The notes under the pieces were generated by a model, which had not been told where the DNA came from, ran no database searches, and was given only the letters and a program-made list of their open reading frames with translations. A DNA stretch of 64,000 nucleotides from Epiperipatus broadwayi (Eukaryota > Onychophora > Udeonychophora > Euonychophora > Peripatidae): NCBI GenBank assembly GCA_028023455.1, contig JAQFVV010006270.1, positions 3,932,834-3,996,833 on the forward strand, read 5' to 3'. Position 1 is the stretch's first letter. Each line of letters begins with the position of its first letter. Below are positions 1-12,339 of this stretch, one piece after another. A program made the translations under genes and the position numbers.

Positions 1-1740
1 CAATTTTGGTCGATGGCGAAGTCAATCTAATCTGTCAAGAGCTGTCGGTAACGAGTGAAACAAATTATGTCAAGATTTTCAAGTTTTTTTGTTATTTTTG
101 TTTTTGTTCTAATTTTTTTTTTCAATTCTAGATGGGTGAAGTCCACTAAGTTGTATCATTATTGAAAATAATATTTTTAATCTTGACTTAAAGTAGCTAA
201 TTTGAATTAATAAATATTGCTAATAATGACTCTTGTTGCTTTAATTCCCCTGGACATGAGTTTTTTGGCCGTTTAAATAATTATTTTTTTACTATGTAGA
301 TATATAAAAATAGTATGTATTTCACACCTTTCTCCACTTAGACTACTCTTATGACAACAAATCGATCGCCTATGACAACAAGTCGATCGCAACACATTTT
401 TAAAATAAAAAGTAGATCTTATGAACACTATACAACAATCTTCACATGAAAAATTAAATCACAGATCCAAATATGCTAGAATTCAGTAACTGAAACTGGT
501 ATGTCTAATCAAATACTCCATGAATCTAAATTAATGAAAACATTTATATAAATAGGGGTGATTGTTAACTACTTATTTTGAGATGAGACTTTATTTAAAA
601 TATTTATAATGTTTGATCAATTAATTTATTTTCAAGCTTCATTTATTTTGCCCATTCTATTGAAGAATATAAAAACTAAAACTGGGAAAGTCAAAAATAT
701 ATAAATAATAAGCTTATTTATACCTTCATTATCATTTATAATATTTTCTCTATATCTTTTTTTTTTTTTAAAAAAAAAATCAATCTGTTTTTAACAAATA
801 TATAAAAAAGAAATTATTATTTAAATGTGAAATTAGAATGAGTGACAACAGTGTAAACGTCAAAGTCACATCCTGTTGTCATTCATCATTCAATATAAAT
901 ACTTTGTTAATGGCAAACAGACATTTAAAGTTTCTTTGAAGACTGCTATTGTTATTTGACAAAACACAAAATTAAAAATAATAAAAAGAAAAATCTGGAA
1001 ATGATCAGTATGCAGATAATAAAATATTTTTTGTCTAAATATGATCAAGTATTATGTGACAACATAAAACATGTTAAAAATAGAAATTTAATTAAAACTG
1101 GCAAAAATACCACAAACTTAAAAATAAATGTTCCATAAATTTTAAACATATGAACTATATTTTTTTTAAAAAAAAAAGAGAGAGAGAACAAATGCTTGCC
1201 TTAATTTGAAATTTTATAAGAAAAGATATGGCAACTTTTAAGACTGTAGAAGATTCAGGTTCCCCTTATCACATTACAATAAAATATTAAACAGTCAGTG
1301 TATATAGATTTTATGCACACATACATGTATTACAAATCCTAAAGATAATTTTTTAAAAATAGGTATATAAGTGATAGGTATGCCCTGTGGTAGTTTGATG
1401 TCGTAATACAGTGATGGAATCGAGAGATGAAAGTTTCTGATTTGAGCACCTACCACTTCTGGATCTCAAATATCATCTGGCTTCCTGCTGATAAAAACAT
1501 TTTATTATCATTTTTTAGTTCTATATAACTAAGAGCTCATATTCACCTTTTCGTTTTTGATTGAAAATTTGATTTTGCCTGGACATGTTTGGGCAGTTGT
1601 AAAAGCTTTACCATTCGAGTTTTTGTGGTTTAGCAGATCTTTTACCTTATCGTCTTTACTCTTCTCATCTTTTTTTTCCTCTTACCATCAACAATAAATA
1701 TAGTATATTGCTATTCATTTATTTCTAACTCTTGATGATT
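1..1740. other. A+T-rich intergenic DNA, nothing recognised
   Basis: No open frame with recognisable protein similarity and no clear repeat structure was seen. Short A and T homopolymers occur (for example near 755-780 and 1160-1180). The 60-codon frame at 956-1138 is K/N/I-rich, as expected of random A+T-rich DNA. Confidence 0.5.
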
Positions 1741-2340
1741 TTTTTTTTTTTTCTCAGTAATGAGATGTTTATTCATCAAAAAAAAAAAGAAGAAACAGAT
1801 ACAATGAAATAAATGAAATTTCAGGAGCAACATGGTAAGAGGGGAAGGATACATGTAAAAAGGGAATGGGAAGTGGAGACGAAATGGTGTGTAGTCCAGG
1901 CCGGTCAGAAATGCATGTCTTCGTGATTGAGTCCTGTGACAGAGGCTGAGAGGATGGAGTTGGAGGATTGTCCAAGTGTCTGTGAGGAGTGGCGGTGGGG
2001 CTAGTTTGGTATCTCGGGTTTTGAGTGTGAATTAGGTCCAAGAGCTTTTGATTGACTGAATGTACTCTCTGGTCAAGGATAATGGCACATCGGGGCGACC
2101 AGAGAGCATAGATGAGAAAAACTGATAAGACTAATAGTTGCAAAGACCCCTGTTTCTATGGATTCTTGGAGATTGAAGATGGTATTTCTGTGCGAGGAAA
2201 GGCAGGAGTTGATGACATTTCTCACACCAAGCAAAAAAGGACATTTAAGTAGGAAGTGCTGGAGGGTTTCGTTGTCAGTTTTACAAAGCTGGCATATGGG
2301 AGAGATCTTGGTGAAACCCCTATGGTTGACCAAAAATTGA
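1741..2340 (-). mobile_element. 5'-truncated LINE, 3' end with zf-RVT-like finger
   Basis: On the minus strand the frame from 2333 downward encodes CQLCKTDNETLQHFLLKCP, a C-X2-C-X8-H-X4-C finger of the kind found at the C terminus of many non-LTR retrotransposon proteins. The coding signal continues in another frame as far as 1769, so at least one frameshift is present. The minus-strand element ends in an A-rich run, seen as T's at 1740-1753 on the + strand. The block is clearly richer in G+C than its flanks, which suggests a younger insertion. The reverse transcriptase and endonuclease parts are missing, as is usual for a 5'-truncated copy. The clade is not determined. Confidence 0.72.
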
Positions 2341-2610
2341 TTTGTGGGAAGGGAGTAATTTTTATATCATCCTACCTACAGTCAAGTGAATATAAACATA
2401 AATTGTATTTTGTATTAAAATCAAAATGATTAATAAGTAAACTAAAAGCAGATCATTTTTAATTTTGAATATTTTTATATTTTAAAAATTAACATTTAAA
2501 TGCAATTCTTTGAGATCAAATAAATTCTTAGGTTTCAATTTATATACAGCCTTAGTAAATATTACTTAATGTAATAATGTGCGTTTAATAAAATTTATAA
2601 ATACAGCTTA

Positions 2611-2968
2611 TAAGTTATTTTATTTGGCAAACCATTTTTAATGTCCATGACTGAAAAGCTTTTTATTATTTTCCACACATGAAATATTTACTTCTTCTTA
2701 GATACAGCTGATTATACTTTCGATGTGGTTATATATATATAAAAAATTTGAACATTTACGTATTTACAGAATACTTTTACATAGATATATTAAGTTATTT
2801 TATTTGACAAAACGTTTTTAATGTCTGTGATTGAAAAGTTTTTTATCATTTTCCTTGTAAGAAATATTTTCTTCTTCTTAGATGCAGCTAAGTATTCTTT
2901 GGGTGTAATTATATACAGTATATAAAAAATTGGACATTTACATATTTACAGAATACTTTTACATAGGC
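2611..2968. repeat. 180-bp tandem repeat, copies A and B
   Basis: Two head-to-tail units start at 2611 and 2791 with the same opening TAAGTTATTTTATTTG. Both pass through CTTCTTCTTAGATRCAGCT and end in ATTTACAGAATACTTTTACATA. The period is 180 bp. The copies differ by scattered substitutions. A third copy lies at 3225-3512. No coding capacity was seen. Confidence 0.85.
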
Positions 2969-3224
2969 ATATTAAAGATCAGCCTTTTCAAGCTATTGTG
3001 CATGCGCTTTTTCCGAGTGTTAATAATAAATGAATACTTTCACTCCCAACACAAGATATAGTATTTAGGAAAGAATAAAATGAATCCACTTATTCTTTCC
3101 AACCCAAATGCTTATATATGGGCAAATCTTAAGTACTGGAAGTGAAAGCGTGAGGATAGACCACTCACTTTAAATTACTATTTACGATGTCTGAATGAAT
3201 GACGTCAACGAAATTATCTAGAAT

Positions 3225-3512
3225 TAAGTTAATTTATTTCACAAAACATTTTTAATGACCGCACGATTGAAAGACTTATTTTCCTCATATGAAAGATTCA
3301 CTTCTTAGATACAGCTGAGTATATCTTCATATATATAGTGTACAAAAAATTGAAAATTTACATTTTTTTTTTCTCATATGTCATAGCATCGGCCGGGACG
3401 CGAACCCACAACCGTCTGCAACCAACTACTTGTTTACAAGGTGGTTGCGATGACCTCTCGACTAACAACGCTCGACAAATTTACATATTTACAGAACTTT
3501 TACATAGGTATA
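3225..3512. repeat. Third copy of the 180-bp repeat, split by a SINE
   Basis: This copy follows the same order of landmarks as those at 2611 and 2791. Its match is interrupted between AAAATTTACAT and ATTTACAGAAC by 113 bp of tRNA-like sequence at 3364-3476. Without the insert and one target duplication it rejoins to match copies A and B, which serve as empty sites. Confidence 0.85.
3364..3476 (-). mobile_element. tRNA-derived SINE, copy 1
   Basis: Read on the minus strand it has a Pol III A-box-like AGTCGAGAGGT and a B-box-like GGGTTCGCGTCCC, then GATGCTATGACATATGAG and an A tail. It is flanked by the perfect 10-bp duplication AAATTTACAT at 3354-3363 and 3477-3486. It shares its body and tail with the copies at 39326, 41065, 52873 and 56660. 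The element is short (about 100 bp), with no LINE-derived tail visible beyond the A run. It needs reverse transcriptase supplied from elsewhere. Confidence 0.88.
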
Positions 3513-3615
3513 TTCAATTAACAACAACAACAAAAAAATCAAAACCATCATTTTTTCAAAACTGTATCACATATGTAAATAAGCATTTATTTATGTAGCG
3601 CGATATTTATAATTG

Positions 3616-3685
3616 TAATACATTAAATATCAGCCTTTTACAGCTATTGTACAATAGCTGTAAAAGGCTGATATTTAATGTATTA
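3616..3685. repeat. Perfect 70-bp palindrome with no spacer
   Basis: The 35 bases at 3616-3650 are followed directly by their exact reverse complement at 3651-3685. The centre reads GCTATTGTACAATAGC. One arm resembles the sequence at 2968-2998, just after tandem copy B (CAGCCTTTTCAAGCTATTG), so the palindrome is built from the end of a local repeat duplicated in inverted orientation. It could also be a fold-back assembly artefact. Confidence 0.9.
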
Positions 3686-4063
3686 AAACTATATCACAGT
3701 AAATTTCATTTACTTTTATCATACAATTGTTATCCCTCAAGAAAACTATCCTTTACATACTAGCCATATCAAAATTATTACACCATACTATTTCATACCT
3801 TTTCTAAAATGTTTTTTACTACATAATAAGTTTTAATTCATCCAACTTACTAAATCAAATATAAATCAAAAGTTGATTTGGACACCAATGTAGCTCCTAA
3901 TCACAACAATCCTAACAATTCATTAGAATCACGCCAATTATACACAGCTATTCTTATTCACTGAAGAATAAAAGTATTATAAATATTCATGACATATATA
4001 CACTCACATCAAAAAAAAATGTTAGATTATCCAAATATATCATAAATGTTCACTTTCACAAAT

Positions 4064-5473
4064 GCACTCTAAATGTTGAACAAAGGAATCGAGAATAGAA
4101 TGAATCCACCTACCCTTGGAGCTCTGATGTTTATAAGCATACCTTAGTCAACATTGTTGGTAATTCAGAGTGAAATTAATTTATCAACCAGATGGAATAT
4201 GGCACTTAAAGAGTTATTAAACTCATAATTAATAATACAAGGCTGGAGATAGCATCTCACTTTTAACATTTTGATTGTAATAATTAAACAAGATTTAATA
4301 GGGAAACATTTAAATTAAACTTAGCTCAATGTATATGTAAACAAAGGGAGTAAATCACTTTTCTTCAGGCTATGACTTAAAAGCATTCTAAATGTTTTGA
4401 ATAAAGGAATAAAAAACAAGTGAGATGCCTTGTACTATTAATTATGAGTTTAATAACTTTTGAGGATACTGTGGTATTAGAGCTGCGACATGAAGAATTA
4501 TAATGGTTTAATCATTAAATTAATTAGGTTATTAAATCAAAAACATATTTTAAAATCTACATTTTAAAAAAAAAATTTAACAAAAAAAAAATATGAAAAG
4601 CATTAATGTAAAGAATAGTTAAAATGCGTGTTTAAATCAAATTGAGTGTGTTTACACGTGCATATTCTGCATAATCTATTTTAATACATTGTACAGGCTT
4701 ATATCTAATATATGCGGGATTCGAACTCAGACTTTCACATGACCCTCAACCATCCATGCTATCTCATACCATTGATACACCTGATCACAAAAAGATAAAT
4801 AATCACCAATATACATATTTCATGCTAAAACAGCAATCATCAGTTGGTTCAGATTACCATCTCCACACATATATACAATTAGTACTCAGCTTTATATTAA
4901 GATAACCAATCTTCATACTTTAATGAGTGCTGGTTTAGCACAAAATACATATATTGGTGATTATTTATCTTTTCAACATGTGTGTGATCAGGCGAGTCAG
5001 CAATATAAGCTGAGAGTTGTAGGTCATGTGAAAGTCTGAGTTCGAATCCTGCATATATTACATATATAAATGCAGGTGTGAGCCTATACAATGTATTAAA
5101 ATAGATTATGCAGAATATGCACATGCAAACACACACTCAACTTGATTTAAACACGCATTTTAACTATTCTTCACATTAATGCTTTTCGTATTTTTTTTTT
5201 TTTGTTAAATTATTTTTTTTTTTAATGTAGATTTTAAAATATGTTTTTGATTTAATAACCTAATTAATTTAATGATTAAACGATTATAATTCTTCACGTC
5301 GCAGCTCTAATACCACAGTACCCTCTTGAGTGCCATATTCCATCTGGTTGATAAATTAATTTCACTCAGAATTACCAACAGCGTTGACTAAAGATATGCT
5401 TATAAACATCAGAGCAACTAAAAATAGGTGGATTCATTCTAGTCTTGATTCCTTTGTGCAACATTTAGAGTGC
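4064..5473. repeat. 1.4-kb inverted repeat (foldback element)
   Basis: The left arm (4064 to about 4840) is matched in reverse complement by the right arm (about 4920-5473). The outer ends pair GCACTCTAAATGTTG with CAACATTTAGAGTGC. The arms differ by scattered substitutions and by a 243-bp insertion in the left arm only (4214-4456). Toward the centre both arms carry GTGAAAGTCTGAGTTCGAAT in opposite orientations, a tRNA B-box-like core. The inner loop includes TGAGTGCTGGTTTAGCAC. Related shorter foldbacks lie at 24851 and 57780. No protein is encoded. Confidence 0.82.
4214..4456. mobile_element. MITE with 30-bp TIRs inside the left arm
   Basis: The first 30 bases (4214-4243, beginning TTATTAAACTCATAATTAAT) and last 30 bases (4427-4456) are reverse complements with one mismatch. 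The sister arm of the large inverted repeat lacks the segment and reads continuously across that position (5317-5331). The flanks CTTAAAGAG and CTTTTGAGG both resemble the empty site CTCAAGAGG, so an 8-9 bp target duplication that has since diverged is plausible, as made by hAT transposases. The interior resembles sequence near 5457-5545, so insert and host repeat share ancestry. Confidence 0.78.
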
Positions 5474-5789
5474 TTTAAAGTCATAGCCTGAGGAAGTGAT
5501 TTATTCCCTTTGTTTACAAATACAACTAAAGCTATTTTACAGTTATTTAGTATTCCTTAGGATCTCTAATGTACATGGAGCATCTTTATAATATAAAAGC
5601 TAAAGAAAACAGTACCAATGAAATACTTCACTATTAATAATAATATAAAACACCTCAGTAAATAGCAGTTAAACATGAAAGAATTAATCTTCTAAAATCA
5701 TGTTTACACTTAAAAGTCTAATGTTGTTAACATCTGGATTAACACAGGAATATATATTGTTGCTGAAAATCATTCAAGGTTGCAGTGGA

Positions 5790-7800
5790 AATCTAAAGAA
5801 ATACATTGAAAAAAAAAGATATGGAGAGGAATTATAAAGCCACTTCTGAGATTGAAAATCAATGCAGAATTTTAACATTAAAATTAATGGGGAAATATGA
5901 CAATAAATTAAATTCCTTGTGGAAAAACAAGGCAATTTTATATAAAATAAAGGATTATACCCCCAAAGCCAATCAATCAATCAATGTATTAAAACTTGGC
6001 TCAAGATTTATAGTAGGAGTTTGAAAGCGCCCAAACATACAAATTATTGCTGGCATTGAAGATAAATTCGAGAATATGCCAGGAGAGAAGAAAGTAATTA
6101 ATAAAATGGCAAAGTTGGTACAAACAGTTCACATATTTAAAGTTAATAAAGAATGTCTCAAAATATAAATGCAATGATTGAATACTTTGAAAACAACATT
6201 ACGTGCACTAAGAAAGACATTGGCAACAACCTGGAGTTGTTGAATAATAAGTATTATGCAGAAGTTGAATCTTCAATTTTCAAACTTAAATTTATAAATA
6301 CTTACAATATAAACAATGCTAAAGATAAATATGTGGCTATTGTTTTGAAAAGATACTGCAATAAAGCATACATATACATGGAGTATCTAGCAATGTATCC
6401 ATTATAGGTTATACCACTGCACGTTTGCAAATATTAAATTGCACAAAGATGGCCAGTCTCTGAGACTTGTGATAGATTTTAGTGGAGCATACTACTATAA
6501 GACTATAAAGAAAATAGGAGATTGGTTAATTCAGGATTCGGTTTTGGTAACTATGCAATAAAATCTTCCTTTGAAGCATTGGTAGAATTAAAGAAATAAA
6601 AGTTAACAAAGATCATATTTTAGCATCACTGGATATAAAAGAACTTTATGGTTCAGTGTCTCAAGACCTTTCCATTAATACAATTCTGGATGTGTTGCAG
6701 CAAATCAACTACAAACCAAACAAAAAGGATTGTATAATAGATGTTTTACAATAAAGTGATAAGGATATAGAAGCATCAGCCAATTTGAAATTTTATAAAA
6801 TGGAATGTGAAGGCCTATGAGACTTCCACTAAGTGGAATAATTTTCAGTATATTATTGCTCTCAAGATTTGAGAATACTATTATCCCCAAATATTTAGAT
6901 CCTCTATCTAATGAGATATAAGATGTGTTGATGATGTTTTTATATGCACATCTGAAAAACACATATTAATAATTTATAACTGGAGCTAAAAATATATATC
7001 ACCTCTACAATGGACTATAGAAATGGAAGGTCAAAATCACAGTATCAATTTTTTGGACCTATACATTAAAAAAAAAAAAAAACAATCAAAAGCTCAATTT
7101 CAAAATGATCTAAAACCTATTCAAATCACAGGAGCTATTTCATCCCAAATCAAGAGTCTTTGGAACACAAACTTGCAGATTTGAAATGTTTCTTGTACAG
7201 AAACATGAATTTATGCAAGTATGAGACTGATAGGAAGAACAATATAGATGCTTATATCAATGATCTCACAAATCTGATATAATCAAAATATGCTAATAAG
7301 AACAATTATCAAATTTTAGACTAATTAAATAAAAATAAAATTACACATTACATGCCAAAGACATAGATAAATCTTCCATACATCCCTAAAATAGTAAAAA
7401 CCAAAATAAGAAATATATGTGCTAACACTTATAAGCGTCAGCTTTATGATTACCTCAATCACTAAACAACTTTTTAAATAATTCAAAAGATAAAATACCA
7501 TTGGAGCATGCCCCACAAGTAGTTTACAAAATTACATGCAGTGTCCCATTTTAAAATTCTGTGTATTATGACGAATCGCAAGTGAATTGCCCAGCACACA
7601 TACTTATATAACAGAATAAAGCAAAATAACATCTAATTCGATCTTTCTTGATCACAAGCTTTCTATGGGTCATACTTTCAGTCCTAGTAATATAAGAATG
7701 GTTTGGGTTGAAAACGAAAATATAGAAGCATTGGCAATTACAAATGATTTAAATGTAATCAACAGAAAAGATTCATGTGTTCCATTGTCAAAAACATAAT
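5790..7800 (+). mobile_element. Decayed Penelope-like retroelement (PLE)
   Basis: The coding signal is broken by many stops and frameshifts but keeps PLE order. An N-terminal region gives open frames at 5806-6024 and 6153-6407. It is followed by reverse-transcriptase-like pieces: ASLDIKELYGSV near 6620, DDVF near 6916, FLDLYIK near 7046. A C-terminal part recalls the GIY-YIG endonuclease end of PLEs (EHAPQVVYKITC near 7504, then ENENIEALAI and NVINRKDSCVP near 7708-7780). PLEs encode RT plus GIY-YIG and often carry hammerhead ribozymes in their terminal repeats. The copy is a fossil. The alternative, another RT element with an unusual C terminus, is less likely. Confidence 0.68.
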
Positions 7801-8199
7801 ATTTAAATGCCTGTTACATAATAAATTATGTCCATATTGAAACAGATCTATGGACCTGTCTGTTTCACTTATTATATTCTATAATAGTGTATTTCGTTTC
7901 ACTCAGATTGTGTGTATTTCTTTAATTTAAAACTTTTGAGTGTTCTTGTAATATTATCAAGTATGTGCATGTACAATCACCTTGTTAACTATAATAAGAA
8001 GATGCAGTCATAAATATTTATATACGCACATATTCCTTTACGTTTGTTAAAACTGAAGTAAACATAGCAGTGTGTAGTTTACGCATTTAAAAGTTTTTTT
8101 AATATTCATTTTAAATCATTTTCGAGTTCTATTGTTTGCTTAAAATTACACAAGCTGTAATTTGTTTACGAGCTTTAATATTTCGTCTAAAAATAATTT

Positions 8200-8650
8200 T
8201 TTGGCTGAAAATTGACCTCATTTAAAATTATAGGGAAAAACAAATTAGAAAATCAAAAGTTGCGCATTTTCTGAAAAACAAATGTTGAAAAATAATTAAA
8301 GAGCTGTTCCTGCATTACTTTGACGAAGCTGAATTCTGACCAAACCATTACCAAAGCTGTTAAAATGAGAACTGCTGGCTAGTGGGACGATATGACTAGC
8401 CACAGAATGGAAGAAAACATCAACCTCAGCCCACGCCCAGTGATGGAGAAGCTACACCTGAAATACTAGAGAGTTTTTGACCGAAGTGATGGAGGAAAAC
8501 TGCCACTGAAGTAATATACAAAGCTGCATCCAGACTTAAACTAGAAAAGCCACAGCTGATTTAATAGAGAGAAAATGCACTGTAAAGAATGCCTTGAAAG
8601 ACTTACTACCAAATATTACTGGTAAATCATTCTGCACAATGTTAATTTCA
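8200..8650. other. Slightly G+C-richer block, unassigned
   Basis: Between A+T-rich flanks, 8330-8600 is richer in G+C and CG than its surroundings, which suggests an old insertion. Translations of both strands give only short frames with stops. No family could be named. Confidence 0.25.
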
Positions 8651-9559
8651 TTACTAAACCAATTCTAAATTAAAAGCTAGCTAACTAATCAAGTCTCATA
8701 TTTAATTATATTATTTAAATGTTAAACTAAATTGTTTATATTAAATTTACTTTAAAGCTTAGAGCATTCTCAAAATTATTGCTTGATCATAAATATTTTA
8801 AGTAATCATAAATATTTAGCTTCTATAAAACCATTCAAACAAATTCTTCATTTCGAAATTATAACTTTATTGATCATTTTCCGCAATTTGTTCTTATGTC
8901 ATCTACATTTAGTTTTTAATTTCATGTTTATTAATTTGTGCTACGTTCATCAGAATGGAGTTTTGTAGGGTTTCGGAGGGCCGATTAAGCACCTTTCCAT
9001 TATGTTAGATATTATAATATAAAGAAATATAGGCAAAACTCCCTTCTGAAATCAAACTATCATTTACGCTAGAATGAATCAGTTACTTATAATGCACAAA
9101 ATAAGTTATTTAAAATGAATATTTTGCATAAGCTATTTAAAAATGAATATTTGCGTAAGTTATTTTAAAAAGCAATCTTTTGCTTAAGTTATTTAAAAAT
9201 CAATATTTACTTAATATTAGACGTGAGATATACCGCATAATAAGAAATATTTTAAATCTTAGTAAATCCTTAATTTTTCTGTAACTCTCCTTAATTAGAG
9301 ATTAAGCTCTACAGATATCCTTAAATCAGATTATTATTATTGCCTTGTAGTGTGACTAAGTAATACTATTTATGAACTGACCAGTGGTAGTGGCGCTGAT
9401 AGACAACAAATTTCTTATTAATAACAATAACTGAGAAAGTAAGATGATTTACACATCAGTTTGATTTTAACAAGTGTAATATTAACTGTATTACAAAACA
9501 TAATAATCATACTTATAAATTTTAACATTAATAATTTAACATATGATAAAATATATATG

Positions 9560-9830
9560 GCATATCTATTTGTTGCAGATTTAAATACAAATTAAATACA
9601 GGAATAACATATTTATGAAACCTAACATTACCTGTCTTCTGCTAAATTATTGTACTCTGGCCCATATAATGCGGTAGCTAAAGTCATGCAGTCATTCAGA
9701 TATTCATTTATTATCCTGGATTTGAACTTTGATTTTAAAAAAGTTCATTGTTGAAAAACCACTTTCGCAAAAATAAATTGACTCAAAGCAGGAGTTTAAC
9801 TATTGAAAAGTTTCCTTTAAGAATGGATAT
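9560..9830 (-). pseudogene. Possible hAT transposase C-terminal remnant
   Basis: The minus strand through 9830-9600 gives discontinuous fragments reading roughly ESGFSTMNF, KSKFRSRI-like and LYGPEY-like when small frame shifts are allowed. This recalls the C-terminal dimerisation region of hAT transposases (F-S-x-M-N, then R-x-R-L). No open frame survives and no TIRs were located. A tentative call. Confidence 0.35.
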
Positions 9831-11071
9831 TTTTCACATCTACAAGTATCCAAAAGTATGTTTGTGATACTCTTGAATTTAATTGTAGATCAGACTTAAA
9901 GTCAATTATTTCATTTCTAAATTAGTGTCATTTTTATGTATATTTTCAACCTGTTGTGATATTTCAGAAATATTATTATCAACAGAAGGATTTAAAATGA
10001 ATAGAACAATTGGCTGAATTTTACGAAAATTAGAAAAATCTAATTTTGAAATTATTTTTTAAGTTCAGCGAGATTTTCAGAATATTTTTCTGTTTTGATT
10101 AGTATATATTTCTTAATGTAGATCTATAAATTTGGAAAGTGACTAAATTACATTCCTTTATTTGGGTTGTCCATAAATTAATTTTGAATGCATTTACACT
10201 TCTTATTAATTCAGTAGTATAGTTTTTTGTTTCCCCTGAAGTTCAAGATTGGATATACTCATTTTCACAATTTCTTATGCTACATGAGCTGTCAAAACAG
10301 TAGCAACTCTCTTATACAGTGGCATAGTATGACATATTCCTATTTTAATATCAGAGGTACAGACAACCTGACAAAATTCATCATCAAAATCAAACACTTC
10401 CAATGGTTTTTTTTTTTTTAATTTCCTAACAAATACCGTAATCCATTACTGCAATCCCCTGATATTATCAGTAAATTCTATACTATAGAACAAAGTTGAT
10501 GAAATTGTATTGTAATCAATTTCCTGATTATGGATATAATCTTATTTTTCTGCCAAAGATTATACATCCTATTATATCCATAAGATTGGTCTAATATAAT
10601 CTTTAATCAATCCTCTTTATTTTCCTAAGTGTTACTTACAAATAGTAATACTGCATATCTTTTCTCAATCAAGATCATTTAAAAACTTAACATTCAGATT
10701 AGTAATATGAACATATTGTCCACACTTACATTCAAGCTATTGAATATCATTATCATTATACTAATGAAATTACACATTAGTTTTATCATGCATCAATTTC
10801 TGCATTTAATAGTCTAAATATAATAGTGATATAATATAGCATAAGCATCAGACAAAATCTATTCCTAAAAGAAAATCTATTAATCATTATGTAAAAGATT
10901 TATCACGGAAAATGCTAATGATTTCCAGTTACCTACAAATGAACTTAAATTTTCTCATCAACAAGAGATCAGTCTAATTCTTGTTTTTGAAAATTAAAGT
11001 ATACTACTGATAGTATAATACTATTATCAAAATTGAAAAAGAATAAAAATCTCTATGCTGTCTTCCATAAA

Positions 11072-11515
11072 ATAATAATCAGAAAATAATAATGAATTCT
11101 TTATAACAGCTACATAAATCTCAGTAATAATATTATATATAAAAAGCCTTTTTCAACCTCTCATTTGGTGCCCTTTTCAAATGTTAGTAATCTATTTAAA
11201 GTTAATGAACTATTTCAGAGATAAAACCATCTAGTATTCAATAATGGAATTAAAACAAGCAATAACAATATAAATCATTAAAATAAATCAAAACTCTCAT
11301 ATATAAATCCAGTAATCACAAAATATGTGACTATATCATAACAATACATTGAGAGACTGGAAATCTCTTTGCGCTCGTTATAATTTATTTCAGTTTCAAC
11401 TATCTGCGCTTCACGAATTAAAATATTATTAACAATACAATAAATAAATGTTACATGCACGTACAGAGGTTTATATAGCTGTTATAAAGAATTCATTATT
11501 ATTTTCTGATTATTA
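11072..11515. repeat. Foldback element of about 445 bp
   Basis: AATAATCAGAAAATAATAAT followed by GAATTCTTTATAACAGCTAC (11072-11117) is repeated in reverse complement at 11470-11515 with few mismatches. The interior (11140-11250) contains AAAAAGCCTTTTTCAAC and CCCTTTTCAAATGTTAGTAA. It is related to both arms of the inverted repeat at 41996-42376, so the two loci belong to one dispersed non-coding family. Confidence 0.72.
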
Positions 11516-12059
11516 AAATACTATTAACAATATAATCATAGAACTAGAAGTGGTTTAATTAAAAATAATGCTCTAAACATCTATACCTGTACTAAAATTA
11601 TAAACTTAAGTTCTATTCTGATCAAAAACTTATTACTATATATGATGGACTTAAACTTCGATAATATCAAAAAATCTTGGTTTGAAATCTGATAGCTATA
11701 AAATCAATTTTTATCTATTAACTCAAAATGATATAAAACTTACATGTAATGGATTTGAATAAATATCATAATATATGATAGAAAGTAGCTATTATTTATT
11801 CAATGTTACAGCACATCCTTTGGATTTGATCATATCCCTGTTACCTATTTCTTGTTTTAAAAGATGCTTGAAGAAACTTATTATTGGTTTAATTTTTGTT
11901 AATATTACTTATTTTGAATATTAACCATATAAATTAATGCACCTATTTTTCTATCTGTTTTAATGCTTTCTGCACACACTTCTTATTGTCAGGAAAACTG
12001 TAATCTGCTTGAATTTTAATTTAAAAAAATATTTACAATATTTATTATATTTGTTTTTA

Positions 12060-12150
12060 TGAGTGCATCAGAATTGTCACTACCACTCTCTTAGGCAAGA
12101 TAGGGATAAGTTTCTATCCATTAATCTGTGGAGGTTGTACAATCATTGAC
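12060..12150. repeat. Dispersed repeat related to 37362-37435
   Basis: The stretch with ACCACTCTC, GCAAGATAGGG, GTTTCTATCC and GGAGGTTGTACAATCATT is matched in order by the left part of the foldback at 37362-37650. Only one arm is clear here. Confidence 0.5.
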
Positions 12151-12183
12151 TAATATGTATTGTAAGTTTTTATTTTTTTATCA

Positions 12184-12330
12184 ATGCATCATTCACCTTT
12201 AGCTCAATCCTATCACAACCATCCATCGGCCCAGAAGTCAGACCAACTTCCAAACTATAGATACATATAGAACACTCACTTTTTCAAAAAAGCCACATAG
12301 CACACACCATTAATTTCATATACATCTTAT
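12184..12330. repeat. Left outer arm of a 5.9-kb inverted repeat
   Basis: ATTCACCTTTAGCTCAATCC and following sequence (AGAAGTCAGACCAACTT, then ACATATAGAACA) reappear in reverse complement at about 17990-18095. The two segments bracket the head-to-head PLE arms. The inverted duplication is therefore longer than the PLE itself, unless both PLE copies share this 3'-flanking repeat. Confidence 0.7.
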
Positions 12331-12339
12331 TTTTAGAGC

